The notes under the pieces were generated by a model. That model worked only from the letters and a program-made list of their open reading frames with translations. It did no database searches and was not told the DNA's origin. This document shows, one piece after another, positions 35,870-48,220 of a DNA stretch of 64,000 nucleotides (position 1 is its first letter; the number at the start of each line of letters is the position of its first letter). Origin of the DNA: Lepisosteus oculatus (taxonomy: Eukaryota > Chordata > Actinopteri > Semionotiformes > Lepisosteidae); assembly GCF_040954835.1 (NCBI RefSeq), contig NC_090704.1, positions 42,288,979 to 42,352,978 on the forward strand, written 5' to 3'. Both the position numbers and the translations under genes were made by a program.

Positions 35870-36145
35870 ACACCACCCCAGTGCTCCCTGGAATGGGTGG
35901 AGATAGCGAAGGAAGTCTGACGAGGCTCAGCGGTTCTAACAAACCGCATGGCGTGCCACCGACAGTGATAAATGAGCCAGCCAACCCTCTGATAATTCGT
36001 CACTCACAGGCAGAGAGAGGTCCATTAATCAAAATGAACATGGAGGCTTCGCACTCTCCCTATCGCTATGGCTACCTGCTGCAGCTCTCCATCTGCAGGT
36101 GGCTTGAGGGAATCTTTCACTTCATAATCATGGCTTCTCCCTGAC
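35870..36145. promoter_or_regulatory. Candidate conserved regulatory element
   Basis: This is a sharply bounded GC-richer block in an AT-rich desert, with words such as CAGTGATAAATGAG, CTGATAATTCGTCACT and CATTAATCAAAATG. An 87-codon frame covers it, but the translation is not recognised. Confidence 0.25.
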
Positions 36146-36253
36146 ACCACACAGACTAACTGCTACACTCCACGGAAGGAAGAAGCCAATGAGCAGAGTG
36201 GTTCAAAAGTGTGTTTGTGGTAGTGGTTATCCTTGGGTGTATCAAGTTAACAG

Positions 36254-36273
36254 TGTACTGTATATACAGTACA
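36254..36273. repeat. 20-bp perfect palindrome
   Basis: TGTACTGTATATACAGTACA reads the same on both strands. It is one of several TACTGTA/TACAGTA palindromic words in the window. Confidence 0.9.
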
Positions 36274-37719
36274 GGGTGCTATAAATAAACTGACAGAAAA
36301 TACACCATTTTGCCTAGTCCATTTTCACCCAGATTCTGCTATTCACAGGCACGGTCACGGTGCAGGAGAGACCATTTTTTCCTGTTAGAGGGGAGAGCAA
36401 TGGGAGTGCTAGGAAGGATTGATTGCTCCAATCCGGTAATGAATCAGTCGGTCTCTGGGGGGAAGGTTCCCTGAAGTTGTGTGCAAATGTGCCATTTTCT
36501 ATAAACCGGCATTTTGTTACACAAATTGTTTTGTCTCTAGAGGGTATCCATTATGCTGCTTGTATATGGCTGTTGGTATAATCTTGTTAAGATGCAGTTT
36601 GAGAAGTTACAGGTTGTGGAAGTCAGTACCCAGCCTGTTACTGTAATTAGATTTCCCCTGCTACTTCATTAACTGTATTTATTCCTTTGTATGTTTCTAT
36701 ACATACAAAAAGGCACTCAATGCAAGTATGCAAGTATTGGAACCAATAGCATTTGTTGTATTTTTATTGTATATCAGTATATGTGGTGGTGGTGGTGGTG
36801 AACAAAAATATTTATAGCTGAGATGTTGATTGGTTTCTTTGAGACACATTTCTGCTTTGAATGTCATGTTATTTATCCCACGTTGTGTGTTTCACAGAAC
36901 TCAATTAAAGACTAACATTTTGGGGCCTTAGACTGGCAAAAGAAGATGAAAATGCCACCAGCATTGGCCTTTTGGACTCCGCATAGAAGCACTGTGCACA
37001 AAACGTTCTTTTTGAATTTTTTCAGCCTGTAATTTAAACCAGCTCGTGTTCTGTTTTGCTCTCCTCTAAGGACTTGAAGAACACACACAGGCATCCCCAA
37101 AACAGCGTTTCCCATTTTTTCCCCAACACAACTCAAACACAGAGGCTCTGTAGCTGTCACAAAGAAAAGAGCAGCAAAGAGAGAAGAGATGTGAAGCTTG
37201 GTTGGAAAAAAGCAAGGGATGGGACTGTGAGTCAAAATCCAACATGAATCTGCTGCTGGTGAGCTGAAAAATGTTTTGCACCTTAGCCACAGTGCCTCTC
37301 CTTGCACACAAATGCCCCTGTTCCTCCCCCAGCCTAAATCTCCCCTTCAACTTCTGCAGCTCATTCCTTTCACTCATTCTGTTCGTGTGCTCTTCCTGTT
37401 CAGACTCCAGAAGACACTCCGGCGTTCCGTCCCACTCCCTCTCTCTGGTGTGGGCAGTAAGGCGAAGAGCCTGCAGACAGCCTTGTTCATTGTGCTATAA
37501 TGGGCACTGGAGGCTCTGAGAACGTCAGACTCCACTGTTCTTCTGCTGTTTTTTTATTTCCAACCCCCGTCTCTTTTACTTTTTTTTACTTGAGGCTGAT
37601 TTGTCAATGGAGCAGACAAACCTTCCCGAGCCGAAAAGAAGTTACTGTGAGCCCAAGTTCTCACTTTTGTATTCCCATTGCATTTCTTCTGTCTCCACAA
37701 AGAAAGATCTTTTTATTTC

Positions 37720-37742
37720 TTTTTTTTTTTGGGGGGGGGGGG
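37720..37742 (+). repeat. T11-G12 homopolymer pair
   Basis: Eleven T are followed directly by twelve G. Such junctions are prone to length error in assemblies. Confidence 0.9.
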
Positions 37743-40700
37743 CTGATTGAAAATTGCTGGAGGCAGAGAGGGACAAGTAGATTAATTCCACACTTTCACT
37801 CCTCCATGTTTAAAATTGCCACGCGTGCCACAACTTTGAAACATGAGTTTTTGGGTGTTTCTGGAAAAAATAAAAATGGATAGAAACGGATGCACTGAAA
37901 GTCTGTTGTAAAGAACCTCCTACACATTTAGTTAAAGAAAGCCCTGACATGAGCAAAATTCCCTGGAAAATATAGTAATTAGCAAAAGTGTGATATCACA
38001 TTAAACAGAACACCCATCATGCACAACTCACATCAATACAGACAGCTATACTTTTACTCATTACCATAAAACACAATTTCTCCCTGAAATTTCCTGAGAC
38101 CTACCGAGCAAGTCCATCTGTCTACGTCTGCCTATCTTCAAATGCCAGCTCATTTTTCAGTCTGAATTCTACCAATAGATTGAAATGCAGCTCCCACTCA
38201 TAGTTATGCTTATCCTCTGCCAAATGCTTTTTAACCTTGATGAGAAAAAGCCCGAAGTCTTAGAGATTTGCGCCTCAAATGCGCATACAGTAGTTGCAAA
38301 GCAATGCACACGCAGAGCTCAGCTCATGGTTCAATCAAAGGCTCCTGTGCGTTTTGTGTCATCTTGAAGGGATTCTCTTTATCAAATTGTTTCAGGCTGC
38401 CGTCCAGATTTCATTCTTATTTTTCTCATTATTTACTGTTTCTCATTCTTCTTTCATTTTTTCTTTCTTTATCGCACTCTTTATTCTCATTTTGTTCTCA
38501 CCAGGTTCCTACAGATGGCTGTACACTTATTGCATATGTACCTCCTCCAACAATGTCAGAGCTTAATGAGAAGACCTGGCAGACTACCGAGCCTTCTCTG
38601 TCTCTTAAGAATGGCCAGTGCATCTTAATGTTGCTGAGAATCTCAAATGAGCGATTGCAGTTCCTGTCTGTGTGTCTGTCTGTCTGTCTTCATCTGCATC
38701 CTTTGAGTTCATTCTTCCCCTCTCAGAGTTAGTGCAAACTGGATAATGAGTGAGAGAATCCAGGAAAGTATTTTTTCCCAGCCCTAAAATAATGATCTTC
38801 TCCCAGCAATTCTTACAAAACAGGTATTTTTCCAGGTTGTCTCTCAGCTAGAAGCTGGCAATAATTGTCTAGAGCTGGCAAGTCTAGCAGCTTTGGAAAA
38901 TTATTTTTCTGGCTTCATTCCTTTCGGATATGGTGCTTCGAATCAATTTTATTCAGAATTTCAGTTGGAAACTTTAGATTGGATCATATCTCTGCCACCA
39001 GCGGAATAAAAAATCAAGAATTTCATTCCCCAAAAATCTTCTTTATTACAATAAAATGTGCCCATTATTCAGAGAACAAATTGTATATGAAAAAAGAAAA
39101 GTGATAACAAGAACTTTAGCTAAAATACTTTCTTTTCTTGGCACAAAGCAGATATTATCCTACAGCTGGAATCAATCGAGAAGGGTTAGTGAGAAGAGGA
39201 AGGAGAAATAATGTGGATGGCATCAATCTGAAACTATAGTTAGAATTGGTGTCAGGGGGAATACAAAATATATGAGGGGAACTCTCCTCTATAGAGTGAA
39301 AAGTAAGTGAGCTTCCTCCTGAGAAACAGAAAAATGCCATGCAATTCCAGCAAGGGAATGTAGCACTGGCTCCGCAATTGAAGAGCAGCTGTTTGAATTT
39401 GTACAGCATGGGTAGTTTAAATGTTCTCATTAGGTCATGCAAATAATCAAACATAAGGCATCTATTCTGGCCTCTTGTGAAGACCTTTTGCTGCCAGCTT
39501 GCTCCATGATTTTGACTTGTATTTTCTAAAATCTTAACAGTTTAAGCAATAAACTTCTGCCGAAGACCTAAATGTGAAAAAAATGAACACCTGAAGAAAC
39601 AGCTTCTCAGGAACAATAAGGTCAGGGAAGAAGTAAAGGGGACAGTTCCCATTAGGAACTTTATCTTTCATTTGTCTTTAGAAAACGGTCATTTTCTAGA
39701 ATTAGGATCTGTGACAGGTACACAAAATGAAAACATTTTGTTGTATCCTGACCAGTGATATTACAGAGAACTTATGCAAATAAATATCATCTCACCCCAA
39801 GAGCAACATTTAGGAAATGTAGAATATACCCCCAAAAAAACTGTTTGAAATGAAGATTTAAGATCTTAAGCTTTGGACTTAACCCATGCTTTGGGTTTGA
39901 GAAAGGACTTCCCTCAGCATATGGACATACAGTACAGTATGAAACCCATGGTTGTGACAGTCGGAAAGACTGGGATATGAGGAAGGACGATGAGTTCTTT
40001 TTGTTGAAGAAAATGCTATATCTATACCCTGATGATTGGTAAGTGTTGAAGGTTTGTCTTTCTCAGAAAAGTTTACAAATCCCTTCAACATATGGTGTAT
40101 GATTTCATGACTAAGTGTGTTCCATATGGTAACTCAAGGGCCACATCAAGTCCTGGGTCAATCCATTTACCACATAGTAATCTATAAATCCTGTGTTGAG
40201 TAATTATATCTCTTCTTGAAAAAAATTGATATTGTTGGATGTTCTCTAGGCCTACTAAACAGTCAGAGGCAGGTAGCACATCTGTAGATCATGCTTCGAG
40301 TGGCACCAAATACATACAACACCAATCCCACAAAATCATATCTAAAAAATCTGTTTCAAAAATGTGGAAAGCAATAGAGAGATGTCCCAAATCCATAACA
40401 CACGTTTAAGCCCAGACCTCTTTGAGTCTTTGGGACGCGCAGTTTGATGGCAAGATGGCAAGACAATTTATGAATGGTGGCAAGTGATTTTTACAACAGT
40501 CTCAGCAAAGAGGGCAGCAGAAAGATGAAAATATTTAAAAATGTCACTAAATTATTCTGATAAAATTCCAAGGTTCTGATTAAAAGATGTTCTGTAATGT
40601 CAACTTTGGTTATTTCACGTTCTTCCAAATTAGGGACTGCCTTCTGACTTTTTTAACTGAATTCATTGCAGAGGTTATGAAATATGTAGAGGGCGTTTAA

Positions 40701-43051
40701 TTCCAAATGTTCTGAGCATAACCAATCCTGTTAACTGTAAACCGTGCTGTACAGCACTTTTGCATATATTAATAAAACTGTCATCTGGTTAATGGAGCCT
40801 TATCTCGTTAGCATGTGCTTAATTTGCCACACAAAACTTGGAGATTTTTCTCAGAGGCACATCAGGGGTAAAAGTGTGGAACCACTTCACTCTTTTTAAA
40901 TAATTTTTTAGTCCTTTTAATTTCCCTGAAATGATTTGGCAGATTCCCATTGCATTCCCACTCATTTTTAAGGAGGCTATTTTGTTTCCTTACCCCGATA
41001 AGTGTCACTATGTAATTGTGGTAAATCACTGTATAATCCATGGAAAATTAATATATATATATATGCATGCAAAATGAATGCCTGCCTGCAAATTATGATT
41101 TTGCCTGCTATGAAGTGATAAACTTTATTGAAGTTGGTTCTCAGTAGTATACTTATCACCCCAAAAGAGGTTTATTGAGTAGTACAGGTTAATATGTATA
41201 TATAAACATAGAAATCTTAAAAATAATACCCTAGATTCAAGACAAAAACTAGAGAGGACACAGATAATGTATGTTTAATGAAGGATAGTTCTCCATTCTG
41301 TCAATAAACATCACTATCTGCAAAATTGTTAAAGGACCCCATAACTAGATTTAAAAATACCCTGAATACCCAACAACTGGATTTGAAATCTCACAATATA
41401 ACAGCCCAGTGACGGCTGGTGGTCCTAAATTTAATGAGAAAGTATTCGGTTTCTCTTGCTATGAGGAGACAAGCATTTTCTTCTTGTTGCAAGTTTAAGA
41501 CATTCAGCATTGTGAAGCGTACATCTCAAAATATTTTCAACATAATGCCATACAGTTAGACTACCATCAACAGCAAAAAGCATACTCTGGCAATAATGGC
41601 CTCCAGCACCATGATATTAGTGTCACCAAAGCAATGGTCTTACCTTTCATAGACTTTAGCTATTCCTTCATGGTTTCTCCTGTAAACATCTACTCTGTCA
41701 CTCAAACAAACAAAATGGGAATAGTTTTCTAGAATGCAGAAGGTGTTTGCCCATATTGCCATGCAACCTGTACTAATGAAAGCCAGTGATAGTGAATTGT
41801 TGCATTAGATTTGTTAGAACAACTGCAGGATGTCTCAAGTAAGAATAATCCATTCCAAGTCTAACAGGATAGCAGTCTTCAGAAAGTAATAGGCATTCAA
41901 ATGGTAAATAAGAACATGAGAAAGAACAGTCTTAGAGATCTATGTAGTAGTTGATTTCATGTTCCAGGCTGCTCCAGGTATGACTAATTGAGTTAATGGG
42001 TTTGCCATGAAACACAATCAATTGTAGCAGCTGTTGTTACTGTTATTGCAACTATTGCATGGTAGCAATCCCTTAGATGGTCTCTTAACTGTGTCAGATG
42101 ATTGGCTGACTCTGGGTCAATTCCGAATAAACCTTATGAGTTGGTGGCCCTGCTGGACCCTGTTGATCGTGGATGAGTGAACTCTGGAGGCTAACTAACA
42201 ATATTTCAACTGTTAGCAACATTCCTAAGGATATTTCCCTCTCCTTTATTTATACAACTGTCACTCGTGTAGTAATGGATATGGCATTTCTAAATAGATT
42301 CATTATAGCTACCACTGAGAATTATTGATTATATAGTAAAATATAAAAATTGTTTTATCTTATGATTTCCGAAGTAAGGTGTTTTATCAATAGGGTTTAT
42401 TTAGTAGGTTCTGTATGAATAGAATGCAATAGATACAAAGTACTTTGGCAGTAGGCCAACCTTTCTGGAACACAAAGTTAAAGTAAAACTTACAAAAAAT
42501 ATTTGAAATCGGTGTCGTAAACCATCTGGGATTATTGATCTTTGGTGTTTTCATTTAGATTGAGCCAAAGAAGATGTAATAAAGAAATGATTTTCTGTTT
42601 TCAGCTCCCTGCACTTGGGAATCAGTTTTCCAAATGTTCATCAGTGGGCTTTGCAATTATTCACTGGCCAAGATTGAGATAACAGTTTCAAATTGCACTT
42701 GAACACGTCCCACAAGTACGTGGCCCAGGGCTCCAGAACACATCGATCTTTCAACTTTAAAAGTTTATTGTCCGCAAGCACTCTCAAGTAGGTAATCATT
42801 CAAAGAACATCTTACCACCTATGCTGTCAATGAGTTAATATATTGGTGCGGTAATGTATCTACTATGTATATTCTATACATCACCCACGTCTCTGTGAGT
42901 CAGTAAATAACATATAGCTTCATCTGCAAGAGTAGTGCAGTGTATTTGTCAAGAAAAATAATGAATTGACCTGAGTGTAAACCAGTTTTCTTGTGTATAC
43001 ACATTCATCTGCTTCCACTGTTATCACACACACATACACACACACACTAAA

Positions 43052-43870
43052 GATTCAGTTGCCTGTGAAATATTCAAATCAAATCTCAGAATTTAGGATT
43101 TTGGCAATGTTGATAAGGCTGATAACGGTGTTCCGTGATGAAAGTATAACCCAGGAGGACATAGTGAGGAATGAAAAGAGCAAACACCAACCCTGTCCAA
43201 GTTCATGCCACTGTTAGCCATTTTGTGTCTAATGATAATTTAACTGTTTTTTATTATTTGTTTTTTAAACAGGAAGAATGATATTCTCAGATGTATTAAA
43301 GAAACACGCCCACGCCAGCACACTTTAATGAGTTCTAAGCTGTTAAGATTAAAATGTGAATAAATAAAAATGCTCTCCACACACTGCAGGAATGAGGATC
43401 TTGGAGTGCAGGGAACAGATTGTGCTCTGTAGATTGACAGGGCAGCTGGTCTCTCACACTGAAACACAATTCTTACCTCCTGCTGCTTCTAAGTCAAATG
43501 AAACAGGTAGCGGCAGCTTTATTAATCTAGGCCTCCCTCTGTGTTTGAATACAATGTATAAACACTAGAGCATAAATCAATTTGTTCTAGTACTGTTTTA
43601 GACCTACAGTACATCTATACATTATGCCATTGTAGATATAAAAAGCAGTACTCTCCATCACTGATGGTGGTTTACTAATCCACTATGATAAATGTTATGT
43701 TCATTTTACACTTACAGTATATGACGATTACATTTTCTAATTTTATTGAACTCTTAGCTTAGTAAGGCACTGTTACAATTTATAATGAGCTGAATAATGT
43801 AAGACACAGGGCTTGAATACTTAATTCTGACTTCAGTAGAATTGCATAAATCAGTATTCAAGCTCTGTGC
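43052..43870. repeat. Dispersed duplication, copy C
   Basis: It aligns in direct orientation with 46285-47640, which is longer because an LTR is inserted there. Most of it matches weakly, but 43376-43549 matches at about 93%, and the segment around 43795-43850 matches 47560-47610. Confidence 0.75.
43376..43549. promoter_or_regulatory. Highly conserved core of duplication C
   Basis: About 160 of 172 bases match 46631-46803, with one mismatch over roughly 82 central bases. Frames are not specially preserved: a three-base difference within the minus-strand frame changes residues, and copy D has a stop. On the minus strand GCAGCAGGAG is followed by GTAAGA, a good splice donor kept in both copies. 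It may be a paired enhancer or part of a non-coding transcript. Confidence 0.45.
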
Positions 43871-43967
43871 CTTAAAACAATCAATTTTATATTACTTTGT
43901 ATATTTTTATCTTTCGCACTTTTTTTAATGTTTCTACGACAGGCTGCTTTTACTAAATCTATAATCC

Positions 43968-44240
43968 ATCCATCCATTTTCGAACCACTTCATCCAATTC
44001 AGAGTCGCAGGGGAGTCAGGGTATATCCTGGCGAGCAATGGGTGCAATATGGGGTACGTCTTGGGTGGGACACAAGGCCATCGCAGGGCACACACAGACA
44101 CAGACAGTCACACACTCACACCCGGGCCAATTTTCCCAGAAACCAATGAACCTACCCGGATGTCTGGGAACCGTGAGAGGACACCAGAGCACCCAGAGGA
44201 AACTCACCTGAACACGGGAAGAACATGTCAACTCTCAACA
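43968..44240 (-). mobile_element. ATCC-tailed LINE 3' end
   Basis: It begins with ATCCATCCATCCATTTTCGA and continues through GGGCACACACAGACA, CCTACCCGGATGTCTGGGAAC and CACCAGAGCACCCAGAGGAA, all phrases of a very common fish interspersed repeat. The ATCC tail at the left indicates minus orientation. No coding part remains. I am unsure whether its clade is RTE or L2. Confidence 0.7.
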
Positions 44241-44387
44241 TCATCATTATTCAAAACTAGTATTATTTGCTAAATGCGTAAAAATCTATTTACATTAAAT
44301 TGTTCATTAATATGATGGTATTAACATGAACTTGTTATTTAAAAAATATTAGCACTACATTGTCAATTGATCAAATATTTATATAAT

Positions 44388-44871
44388 TGTAACGAACAGT
44401 TCTTTCAGGACCCTATGCGGACGACACAGTCCGACGGAGTGGGGGAACACTGGGGAAACGTCATGCAGGAAAACGGGGCTGAAGACAGGGGGGCGTGTCC
44501 AAGGTGCGCTGGTGCACGGGGGAGGTGTGGCCGAGGCGAACAATCCAAAAGAGTAGTCCTTAGGGAATATCCAAAAACACACGAGAAAGTCCAAAACCAG
44601 GAGATCCATCAGAACAAAGAATTAAAAACCACGAAGACCGGGTCGGAACCGGCGGACGGGGAACAGGAACGGGAACGGAGGTTAAAACCTTAACAGGACC
44701 AGGCGCTTCCAGGTCCCGGACTCGCACGATATGGAAATCAGATGCAGAGCCCAGATGAGCGTCAGCGCCTGGCATTTAAGGTGGGCTGGGAATGGGAATC
44801 AGGTGCACAGAATAAAGTCTCAAGTGAAAGGGCTGGAGCACCCTTAAGGAGGGGGGACTATAATCGTGACA
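44388..44871 (-). mobile_element. Solo LTR, family 1, copy 2
   Basis: It starts TGTAACGAACAG, ends ATAATCGTGACA and is flanked by the perfect 5-bp duplication ATAAT (44383-44387 and 44872-44876). It is 484 bp, homologous to 21334-21803 over its whole length. No partner LTR or internal region is present. Orientation is inferred as minus, as for copy 1. Confidence 0.8.
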
Positions 44872-44955
44872 ATAATACATGAGGACATTCTAGGTTTTGT
44901 TATTACTGATGATATTGACTACAGATTGCTACTGTACAATTTACCATAAGCATGT

Positions 44956-45081
44956 GAGTGCCCTGCGATGCTCTTGTGTCCTTGTCCGGGGTGTTGTCTT
45001 GCCTGTGTCCTGTTCTTGCTAGGAGAAGCTCTAGTTTTCTGTGACTCTCTTGGGATACACCAGTTACTGAAAATGGGTGGA
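44956..45081 (+). mobile_element. ATCC-tailed LINE 3' end, diverged fragment
   Basis: CCCTGCGATGCTCTTGTGTC, TCCGGGGTGTTGTC and GTTACTGAAAATGGGTGGA are decayed versions of the repeat at 43968-44240, in the opposite orientation. It is older than that copy, judging by its mismatches. Confidence 0.5.
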
Positions 45082-46630
45082 CCCACGATCTTTGCAACTC
45101 TTAATCTGCAATATCTGTTCCTAGAAAGTAAGATTAATAATCATAGTCCAGGATCTCAAGAAAATGCAGATTTGCCTTTTTCCTCAACTACTTCAACTGA
45201 TCGCATTGTTGCCTTAAAGTGACAAAGGGAGATCTTGAAATGTCTCATTTGTCAGACATTGAGGACATCATCTGAAGGAAACAGAAAAGCCCTAATTCGT
45301 GTGTGATCACTGGTCCCAGGCAAGACAGAGTAGCTTGATAATTACCGGCTTTGTGCTCAAACTACTCAGAGCCCATTAAGCTCACCACCCATCCCTGTGC
45401 TTCCCTTCCCTGAACTTATATACCTGTTCTTGCCGAAGTCAGGTTTTCTATTCAAGTCAGTCAGCCCAGCTCCATCCCTCCTCTTGTACAGAAGATGATT
45501 CATTTTAACATTCATACGGGATTCATTGTAGCAAGCTAGGGGTATGACACCTTTTAATATCCAAGTGTAGATTCTGAACGAAATATAAAGCAGGCAAGCC
45601 AGGGAGAATTCATTACCTGGGCCCTTTTCCTCTAGCACCAGCTGCCACTGAACACATTCCATCTCCTAGAAATTGAGCCCTTGTCCTATGCATATATTGT
45701 AGCCCTATTACTCTGTCAGAAATAATGGTTTCCAATGGGACCCGCTGCTCTGCCTTGCTTGCTTGCTCCTTTCTGGAAGAAAAATCTTTTCTTTTTTTTT
45801 TTAACCTTCATTGCTTATGCTGAACTTGATTTAAAATATGCCAAAATAAGTTTCTGTATGAATCCCTCCCCCCTTCTCCTTAGCTCAATCCATTTGTGCA
45901 CACCCACTAGAATGCAATGCATTACTTTATGTGGGGCACACTGATTTGGTTAAGCAGCCCAGAGGGTTGCAAACCTGCCGTGTACTGTAATTTGCATGGC
46001 AGGCAAGTGTGTTGTTCAACACAGTTCCCCCTGCTGACAAGGCTCACTGCCTGCTGAGAGGCCTACACCCAATCTCCAGGAACACAGTCCCTCCAAACTT
46101 GAGCCAGTCTTGCAAGGACAGGAATGATGCACTGATTTTCTTTTGCTGTGCAGGCTAAAGCAAACCAACTTTGTCTGGGTTTTAAATGTTGAATTAATAT
46201 TGTACGTACGGATTATATATGTGCCTTTGATTTAGTTATTCCAAACTCTTATCCTTTGACTAGAAATGTTGCTTTTCCTTAAAAGGATTCAGTTGCTTGT
46301 GAGATATTAGTACTGTTTAAAACACAAGGGTGTTGTTGGTCTTAGTAAAGCTGATCACACAGTTGATGAAAGTTCATTATAGTAAAGTCCATGAGATCTC
46401 AGTAAGCAATATTAACATGTGCCATGTTTCTAAAGCACATTCAAGTCCATGTTCAACCGACTGTAACCCACTTAGTGTTTAATAATAATGTAATTTCATA
46501 GCATTTCTGCTTTTTTAACAGAAATTTAGACTTATTTAGACTTACAGACTTATTTAAGAAAAACACTCACATCGGCAAGCTTAATTGAGTTCTGACCTGC
46601 TAAAATAATGAGAAAAAATAAAAATACACG

Positions 46631-46803
46631 CCACACACTACAGGAATGCAGATCTTGGAGTGCAGAGAACAGATTGTGCTCCTGAGATTGACAGGGCAGC
46701 TGGTCTCTCACACTGAAACACAAATCTTACCTCCTGCTGCTTCTAAGTCAAATGAAACAGGTAGTGGCAGTTTTATTAATCCAGGCCTCCCACTGTGTTT
46801 GAA
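46631..46803. promoter_or_regulatory. Highly conserved core of duplication D
   Basis: It is 93% identical to 43376-43549, far above the surrounding copies. It keeps the minus-strand donor-like GGAGGTAAGA and the AT-core word TTTATTAATC. It is probably functional at the nucleotide level. Confidence 0.45.
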
Positions 46804-46987
46804 AACCGTGTAGAACACTAAGGCATAAATGATTTTCTTCTTGTCGTGTTGTATGCCTACATACAGATGAATATATGCAACTGAAGATGTATGTATTGGT
46901 GCTCTACACTGCCAGCAGTGTTCACAAATTAATATGGAGTTGAAAATAAAAATATCGGAGGGATGACAGCAGTCAACACACTTCATC

Positions 46988-47260
46988 TGTCATGAAGCGT
47001 TCTTTCAGGACCCTATGCAGACAACACAATCCAGGGAGGAGTGAGGAAAACTCTGGGAAAAAAGCATGCAAAGGTTGGAAGGAAAAGAGGGGGCGTGTCC
47101 ATGGTGCGCTGGTGTCCATCTTCCAAAGCTGAGCACAGATTGGCAGGAACGCCTGGCTTTTGTAGGACGGGGGCAGGAACTGGAGGCAGGTGCAGGGAAT
47201 CAAGAATAAAACTAGGAAGGGCTGGAGCGTCCATAAGAGGAGAGGTTTAAGAGCGTGACA
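46988..47260 (-). mobile_element. Shortened LTR related to family 1
   Basis: The ends are TGTCATGAAGCG and GAGCGTGACA, flanked by near-identical 5-mers TCATC (46983-46987) and TCTTC (47261-47265). Inside, TTCTTTCAGGACCCTATGC, GGGGCGTGTCCATGGTGCGC and the final part match family 1, but about 200 bases of the middle are missing. It is either a subfamily or an internally deleted copy. Confidence 0.65.
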
Positions 47261-48197
47261 TCTTCAGCTGCTGTAACTTGTAATCATTGCTGATGTCATT
47301 TTTTAAAAACTAGACATACCATATGGAAGAATTTTCTCCTTTGCATTCATCGTTCACACCCCTCCTGCACCCACATCTTTGCAGAACCCCCTGGGTTAAT
47401 TTGGCTCAGCCAAATTCAATATATTTAATTCTTGGGTGTTATTCCTTGTCAATAAGTCAAAAAATATTGCTTGTTGAACATGTGACAACTTTGTCTTCAC
47501 TAAGTTTATGGAACAATCAGCCTAGATAGTCACTGCAATGATCTATAATGAAATTAATAATGTAAGACACAGGGTTGGAATACATAATTCAGAGACTCTA
47601 TAGAATTGCAGAAAACAGGATTAAAAATAGTTACTATTTTCCCAACTTCACTTTATTAGTGTAAATCATGCTATACATGAGGTTCACCCAGTACTATTCA
47701 GCCAAAATCTTTTTCTCTTGCAGCACCAATCATCAAGGGTGTTTGTGAGCAACTGAGCTCTGAAGAATGGAGCTCACACCAAATTATACCCACCTTTCCT
47801 GTCTTCCGGAGGGAATCATACTCACAAGAGCCCAGATGTACTATTTATGCTCCTTACTTCTAGGGTTTTTATCTATGTCCGTCAGACACTGATCTTTGTG
47901 CCTGGACCAGCTCTCGTTACAGTACCTTAATGGCGTTAGAGGTTTCATTTAGCTTATGTCTATGCATCTGATGTGCTCTGCTTTTGTGTGACAAAGGTCA
48001 TGCTCTGGAGGAGACTCTGCACCTCGTGAGGCCTAACATTGTTCTCTTGGAGTGTCATCTAGGTCAGTTATCCTTCCTTGAATCATGCCTTGGGCCATGT
48101 GGCTGTGGAGACTGGTTGACAGTTAGGGTGCGGACTAAACTGATATTAAAAAGAGAAATGGCCACATTGTCCCTGCAAAGCCCATCTCCTTGACTGT

Positions 48198-48220
48198 CCC
48201 CCTCCTCCCCCCCTTCTCCC
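48198..48220 (-). other. Possible G-quadruplex
   Basis: The minus strand has runs of 3, 7 and 5 G separated by AGAA and AGGA, which allows four G-tracts. It is judged from sequence only. Confidence 0.5.

Larger units (their letters stand above)
31142..43051. other. Long gene desert
   Basis: About 12 kb without any recognised gene or full element. Open frames reach 154 codons (38268-38732) in a pyrimidine-rich part, which inflates chance frames. Simple runs occur at 37720-37742 (T11 then G12), 36781-36800 (GTG units) and 41050-41064 (AT units). Two blocks with regulatory texture are listed separately. Confidence 0.45.
46285..47640. repeat. Dispersed duplication, copy D (interrupted by an LTR)
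   Basis: Counterpart of 43052-43870, about 3.2 kb away in the same orientation. The LTR at 46988-47260 splits it, so the insertion came after the duplication. Confidence 0.7.

Noticed and set aside
38268..38732. 154-codon frame in the desert
   Set aside because: It lies in a pyrimidine-rich tract that gives low-complexity Ser/Phe/Leu-rich translation; no family resemblance.
43240..43467. Minus-strand protein frame over the conserved core
   Set aside because: The duplicate has a stop and a shifted triplet in the same frame, so the constraint is not on this protein.
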